Assembly (NCBI GenBank): GCA_902728285.1
Contig: CACVBU010000046.1
Coordinates: 1,677,968 to 1,741,967, forward strand
Reading direction: 5' to 3'
Source: Clytia hemisphaerica
Lineage: Eukaryota > Cnidaria > Hydrozoa > Leptothecata > Clytiidae
Length of the DNA stretch: 64,000 bases
Positions 61,501 to 64,000 of the stretch are shown in pieces. Below the pieces are notes generated by a model, which saw nothing but the letters and a program-made list of their open reading frames with translations, made no database searches and was not told the DNA's origin. Positions within the stretch are counted from its first letter, which is position 1, and each line of letters starts with the position of its first letter. The translations under genes and the position numbers were made by a program.

Positions 61501-64000
61501 GTCGTGGTTGGTTCAAGGATCAGAATTTAAAGGAGAAAGACACGTGATTAGAATTACAGATCAAGGTTGGTTGAACTTATATCCCTTTTAAGTCTTGGGG
61601 TCTTTGCAGTTTTTGTTGTGTACCCACTTTTCTCTGCTAAGTATTTTTTCGAATCTAGATATGTGAAAACTAAAACTTCACATAAAGGGATTTCAAAATA
61701 GTTTTTAGCTCTCACGAATAGTATTTTCTTACTATTGGTAGCTGCAAGATGCAGTATATCGTAGTGATATAAGAAATATATTCAAAATACACAGACTTTC
61801 AACTGTTATACTATTGATATCAACTTTATTTTGAAGGTATTACAAGCCCGCCACCTGTCATTCGAACCTACTACCTCAACATTGAGCTTGTCAACAACGC
61901 AAACACAACAGTCATTATCGAGTTCCAAGGTTACGCGTCACCCATTCGTCTACCTTACCTTGGTGTAGCGCGTATTTATGAGATCATCAACGCGGTCAAT
62001 CAGCCTGCTGGTATCTCATATCGCGTGTATGAAGAAGGAGGTAATAATGCGACTTTGTTGTATTTGAATGGACAGCAAGAATTGACAGTAACACCTTCCA
62101 CGAAAGATGAAGCGTACAGGATCATCATCACCGGAGTTGGTAAGAATGTTTGTGTGTTTTTTCTGCCTCTAATCTTTTTTAGTTTTCCCGGTCACTGTTC
62201 TTGTTGTTTATGATTCTTGGATGCCTGTCACTGCTTTCATAAATCTTGTCAACAGTTTGGAAATGCGATTGTAAATGTATCTTCCTCGTCAATGGTGGAT
62301 CTTATAACAGGAACTTAAAGTTTACGACGAAAGGAGTTTCTAATTGTCTATACTCCTTTATGGTGAAACTAACACTTTCCGTTATAAATCTTGAGTCAGC
62401 TTAGGCCCGCAACTTCTCTCTATTTCTTTTACACACAGACGGAGGTCAGCCGAACATCAAAGTGTATTACTTAGACCTTGAATTCATCAACGAGTACGGT
62501 GAAACAGTTTCTGCTTCATGGACGCAAGATGGACAACAAATCACCCAGCATGTACCTCCCAAAGGTAACTAAAAAATATCAGCAATTTGGAAGTTCCAAG
62601 ACGATTACCCTGAAAGCAATCACCATTATTACCATCCCGATCATAGATATCATCATAGAATCAATAACACATAAAGTTTTGTAAATCCTCCATAAGTTGT
62701 GGATCACGCGCATAACATAATAATTCTCTCTGTCAAAAACATTGAATGACCGCACTTGAAGGTTACCTAATCCTAATTTATATAGGCTGTTGGTGTGCTT
62801 TAACAGATTTGTACATAATGAGCTGTGGTTTTGTACAGGTGTGAGACGCATCACTATAATTTCTCAATTTTTCTTCCTTATTCAGGTGAAGCATTTACAG
62901 AACACGCGGTGACGGCTTTCCAAGCACCAAGTCCCGTTTACATCGAAGCTAAAATCAACGCCAACAATGAATCGGTCATGGTGAACGGACAATTGATCTT
63001 CCCCGTCGTTTATACGGAATATTTAAAAAAGGATGTCATCCGATTCGGAGATGGTAAGTCTAAGATTTGATTCATATCTATCAGCATAACTCAATAAATT
63101 CAATGTGATTGGTACTCGAGAATTTGGTACCTAAGCTATTCAACTATTCAACATGTTTTCAAACGAAAATTAAGATATTATTCTAAAAAAAATACATGTG
63201 GCGACTTGAATTCCCTTTTTTTTCGTATTAAGCTTTTTGTTGCTAATTTCAAAATACAAAATAACCCAGAATGCTAAGCCAGCTTATTTTTGATGTTTTT
63301 CCTCCGTACCCAGGTGTCATCGCTGGTCCATCACAAGTATACTATTTCAATGTTGAAGTTACCAATCTCGGTTCAAACGATGTCGAAATCAAATGGGCCA
63401 TAGATGGACAGGAACAAAAACAGATTAGCCGCGGTGGTTCTGTAATGGTTATAGCCTCTGCTATGGTGTTGAGTGTGTCTCCAGAGCCTATTTGGTTCAC
63501 AGGCTACATGAATGGACAAACGGTGTTGTTGAATAACCAACCTTATGTAGAAGTCAAACCAACAACATCTAAAGAAGTCTCCAAAGTTCAAATCGGTAAG
63601 ATCCCCCTTTCTCCAAATATTTCTACATTAAAGCTATAAAATTGTATTAAACGTTTAGTAGGCTGAAATTTTACCATTTATTCTGGAACCACAAGACCTT
63701 TATATAAACTTCTGAGTTAAACCTAAGCCTCTGTTCGTTTGAAATGTTTCAAAATTTATGCATTCCGTTAAATTATATATTCCAATATTTTTAATTTATA
63801 GGAAGTTTGGCGCCCTCTACCACCCCAACACCTGGCGGTGGTGGTGGTGGCAGTGGTGAAAGCCGAAACTACTACATAGATGCCACCATTAACAACTATG
63901 GATCTGACCCCTTGGACATCAAATACCTCATCGCACAGGGAGGGGAGCAGAAGGTGGAGACAGCTGAAGCAATGACTGCTGTAGGAATCAATCTTACCAT
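46569..64000 (+). CDS. Giant modular extracellular matrix protein (open at right edge)
   Basis: Exon 1 (46569-46653) encodes MKMRLCQDVL followed by a Leu/Ile/Val-rich core, a signal peptide. Exon 2 ends at 47105; its start (46941 or nearby) is uncertain. Then exons: 47297-49390, 49569-49847, 50282-50650, 51206-51421, 51626-52345, 52612-52727, 52911-52957, 53224-53384, 53743-54687, 54963-55169, 55350-56114, 56356-56487, 56751-56973, 57233-57498, 57928-58257, 58531-58827, 59782-60081, 60256-60312, 60511-60693, 60972-61565, 61837-62139, 62439-62564, 62886-63053, 63314-63595, 63802 on. Frames and phases agree throughout, for about 3,200 codons with no stop reached. All introns are phase 1 except those within the SEA-like region and one in the fibrinogen-like domain. 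The domain order (see the separate entries) fits a secreted matrix, cuticle-like or mucus protein. No full-length homologue is recalled. Confidence 0.85.
47297..49390 (+). CDS. Matrix gene exon 3: Pro/Thr/Gln-rich region with NPYLP repeats
   Basis: One exon encodes about 698 residues of low-complexity Pro, Thr, Gln, Asn and Ser. NPYLP-type motifs recur: EYNPYLPTES, EFNPYLPVEQ, PYNPYLPPAE, DHNPYLPANQ, IYNPYAPVNQ and AYNPYLPTNE. Many N-x-T/S sequons (NQT, NET, NTT, NAT) and long Thr/Ser runs suggest heavy glycosylation. The exon ends in poly-Ser and Ala-Gly runs. A disordered, extended and possibly Tyr-crosslinkable region is inferred. Confidence 0.8.
49569..49847 (+). CDS. Matrix gene exon 4: linker
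   Basis: A symmetric phase-1 exon of about 93 residues with no Cys and no recognised domain: GISLDFPSIDLDKYN at the start, then PSVIIINTHANAQPERR and a Ser/Thr/Asn-rich tail with N-glycosylation sequons. It links the NPYLP region to the first thyroglobulin domain. Confidence 0.7.
50282..50650 (+). CDS. Matrix gene exon 5: thyroglobulin type-1 domain 1
   Basis: KCQYDQIVA.., FTPDCMEDGSYKPIQC, KWCWCVDKNGLEVIGS and a final Cys in AEKC give the thyroglobulin type-1 pattern with its diagnostic CWCV. A Thr-rich tail (TSPGTTTTTPKP) follows. Such domains often inhibit or are resistant to cysteine proteases. The exon is phase 1 at both ends. Confidence 0.9.
50721..51059. mobile_element. MITE pair in the matrix-gene intron
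   Basis: TACCTTATTACACGAATATT at 50721 is mirrored near 51036-51059, bounding an element with TTAACACGAA phrases. Nested inside is a second MITE (about 50810-50953) with GGCTCGAAATAACG and CGCTATTTCGAGCCCTG ends and repeated GGGTCGGACA motifs. CAGGGCTCGAAATA ends suggest a hAT-like type. Target duplications are unclear. Confidence 0.6.
51206..51421 (+). CDS. Matrix gene exon 6: thyroglobulin type-1 domain 2
   Basis: LSQCQKEKRL.., GDIYTPDCNKDGSYKKRQC, KQCWCVDKRGQEILGT and SHPDC match the full thyroglobulin type-1 pattern. The exon is flanked by phase-1 introns like its neighbour, so the pair probably arose by exon duplication. Confidence 0.9.
51626..52345 (+). CDS. Matrix gene exon 7: Kunitz domain, linker, papilin-like motif
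   Basis: The Kunitz/BPTI domain has all six Cys at exact BPTI spacing (8, 15, 7, 12 and 3 residues between them), with FFFN, FVYSGCGGN and NNF landmarks. The P1 position after the second Cys is Asp (GKC-D-L), not Lys/Arg, so trypsin-type inhibition is unlikely. A Pro/Thr/Ser/Ala-rich linker of about 150 residues follows. The exon ends with CVNTTYGCCEDGNSPAAGEN..GCP, resembling the YGCCxDG motif seen in papilin and other matrix proteins. Confidence 0.88.
52612..53384 (+). CDS. Matrix gene exons 8-10: SEA-like region
   Basis: Three small exons (52612-52727, 52911-52957, 53224-53384) join at phases 0 and 2. They encode IVVEFGSKFGFTPELFEPEN.., RLLANSAGNITEISC and a strand-helix end with TEVVMAIEYKEAQPEPIKKL. 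The pattern of a strand, FTPEL, a helix, then a strand and helix resembles an SEA domain. No GSVVV autocleavage site is visible. Two Cys lie before the first strand and one in the loop. Confidence 0.55.
53743..55169 (+). CDS. Matrix gene exons 11-12: unique region and LamG-like domain
   Basis: The first 170 residues of exon 11 have no recognised domain. Then HLSFETYQGNEIGDES..NGT, GGAILLDGDHF, AVTVASWVKLRS, HIVFSTD, HFHFEVVDGRIRWLY and NQWVHLAGTYD lead across the intron into ASVYINAQLYN, AEIGSTLPEYDLNGFVDEFY and LFSKALSREDI. This is a concanavalin A-like LamG/LamGL jelly roll, usually a carbohydrate- or protein-binding module. Confidence 0.85.
55350..56114 (+). CDS. Matrix gene exon 13: mucin-like Thr/Ser repeats
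   Basis: About 255 residues, mostly Thr, Ser, Gly and His. A unit of about 27 residues (GSSVTPTGSTTTTHHGGSTP with TSHTTTT) recurs about seven times with drift. An initial CKGC pair precedes it. Dense O-glycosylation is expected. His-His pairs in most units could bind metal, which is inference only. Confidence 0.85.
56356..57498 (+). CDS. Matrix gene exons 14-16: fibrinogen-like domain
   Basis: SCREYYDRCNRRRDGVYRL, YKTYCDMSRDQGGWTLLVTS, NTIKNRN, PSLQSDFSMLSRGDEI, FEYRLEAGEPGQFGGIWRAP, VLVKKFSQWNY and SIRYRMPYL form a fibrinogen-related (FReD) N-terminal half that diverges from canonical FReDs afterwards. I recall a similar arrangement in many cnidarian and other invertebrate proteins. Internal introns are phase 1 and phase 2. 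The donor at 57498 (GTTCGA) is weak. Confidence 0.75.
57731..57895. mobile_element. Tigger/pogo-like MITE in the matrix-gene intron
   Basis: TA-CAGTGGAGTCTCCATTACTC at the left and ..GAGGTTTGAGTTACCTG-TA at the right. CAGTGGA-type ends with TA target sites are typical of pogo/Tigger non-autonomous elements. GAGTTAAG phrases recur inside. Confidence 0.6.
57928..60081 (+). CDS. Matrix gene exons 17-19: novel repeat domains 1-3
   Basis: Three phase-1 exons of about 98-110 residues each encode one copy of the same domain. The first strand reads FFYNVEVVNNV, YYFNYQFVNKAG or YFINFNIQNNAG. The middle is variable. The end reads LLINNLEEMEVLPSTSREEF, IKINGEESYKMTPNTHRDE or ELINNQQVIEVTPTLTNQQ before a final hydrophobic strand. 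There are no Cys. A beta-sandwich is likely. I do not recognise the family. Confidence 0.8.
58974..59754. mobile_element. Tigger/pogo-like MITE with a nested insertion
   Basis: CAGTGGAACCTCTAATTAGC at the left and the reverse complement of CAGTAAAACCTCTAATTAAC at the right, next to TA. GTCCGCTAATTAGA/GTCCGCCTTTTA motifs recur inside. A second element (about 59304-59465) with CAGTGTTGCAAC..GTTGCAACACT ends and TCCGTC repeats is nested in the middle. It lies in the intron before exon 19 of the matrix gene. Confidence 0.7.
60511..60693 (+). CDS. Matrix gene exon 21: thrombospondin type-1 domain
   Basis: DGDYTEWSDWTVCSATCG, GYKTRTRTCTDP, GRTCLDQGLGGP and AQCSLNPC make a complete TSP1 repeat. WSDW is a C-mannosylation motif and CSATCG fits the O-fucosylation site. 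It is flanked by phase-1 introns and preceded by a small 19-codon linker exon (60256-60312) with one Cys. Confidence 0.93.
60972..64000 (+). CDS. Matrix gene exons 22-27: novel repeat domains 4-9
   Basis: Exon 22 (60972-61565) holds two copies without an intron. Exons 23 (61837-62139) and 26 (63314-63595) hold one each. Exons 24 and 25 (62439-62564, 62886-63053) share one. Exon 27 (63802 on) starts another after a Gly-rich linker. The first strands read HILVYNLVDSE, LYYINIDFINLAS, TYYLNIELVNNAN, VYYLDLEFINEYG, VYYFNVEVTNLGS and NYYIDATINNYGS. The closing motif reads FYINGVDTYTV, YYLNGQTSWLV, LYLNGQQELTVTPST, VMVNGQLIFPV and VLLNNQPYVEVKPTT. The gene continues beyond 64000. Confidence 0.8.

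Overview
The window is animal nuclear DNA. The genes have many spliced exons, introns are AT-rich with GT..AG borders, the extracellular protein is built from metazoan domains (thyroglobulin type-1, Kunitz, SEA-like, LamG-like, fibrinogen-like, TSP1), and there is a TPX2 orthologue. The dense load of DNA transposons, MITEs and LINE relics, and a fibrinogen-derived module that I associate with Cnidaria, suggest a cnidarian. That placement is an inference. All splice models were made by eye from reading frame, phase and GT..AG sites.

Layout. (1) 1.4-4.0 kb, minus strand: a two-exon gene for an unrecognised 501-residue acidic, Ser-rich, helical protein. (2) 6.2-33.7 kb: a nest of transposons. 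An RTE-like LINE relic (6.66-6.9 and 33.14-33.68 kb) is split by a second LINE (6.92-8.03 and 31.7-33.1 kb), which is itself split by about 24 kb of later insertions. The main insertion is a P-element-like DNA transposon of 19,959 bp (8227-28185) with 38-bp terminal inverted repeats and a 7-bp target duplication, TCTAAAC. Two convergent genes lie inside it. On the minus strand is an apparently intact 898-residue P-type transposase in ten exons, with catalytic-type Asp/Asp/Asp-Glu residues and a RAG1-like Cys/His cluster where a THAP finger would be expected. On the plus strand is a 475-residue companion with a C2HC finger and YVAGF/RGGL motifs resembling the C-terminal part of P/THAP9 transposases; its first exon is split by a MITE. 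The element has itself been hit by a hAT-like MITE in its left TIR, a 5-kb foldback element with minisatellite arms, a palindromic element, and a hAT-like element carrying a CR1/L2-like LINE. A separate foldback element with a 9-bp target duplication lies at 29.06-30.84 kb. (3) 34.0-44.4 kb, plus strand: TPX2 in eight exons, with introns full of MITEs. (4) 46.6 kb to the right edge, plus strand: a very large secreted or matrix gene, over 3,200 codons so far and open at the window end. Its order is signal peptide, Pro/Thr/Gln-rich region with NPYLP repeats, two thyroglobulin type-1 domains, Kunitz, papilin-like Cys motif, SEA-like region, LamG-like domain, Thr/Ser mucin region, fibrinogen-like domain, then at least nine copies of an unrecognised domain of about 90-100 residues, interrupted by one TSP1. 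Nearly all its introns are phase 1, the signature of exon shuffling.

How it fits together. TPX2 is a spindle-assembly factor; the matrix gene is extracellular; the transposase and companion belong to a mobile element. The best candidates for something undescribed are the two-gene P-like transposon with a RAG1-like N-terminus and the repeated domain of the matrix protein.
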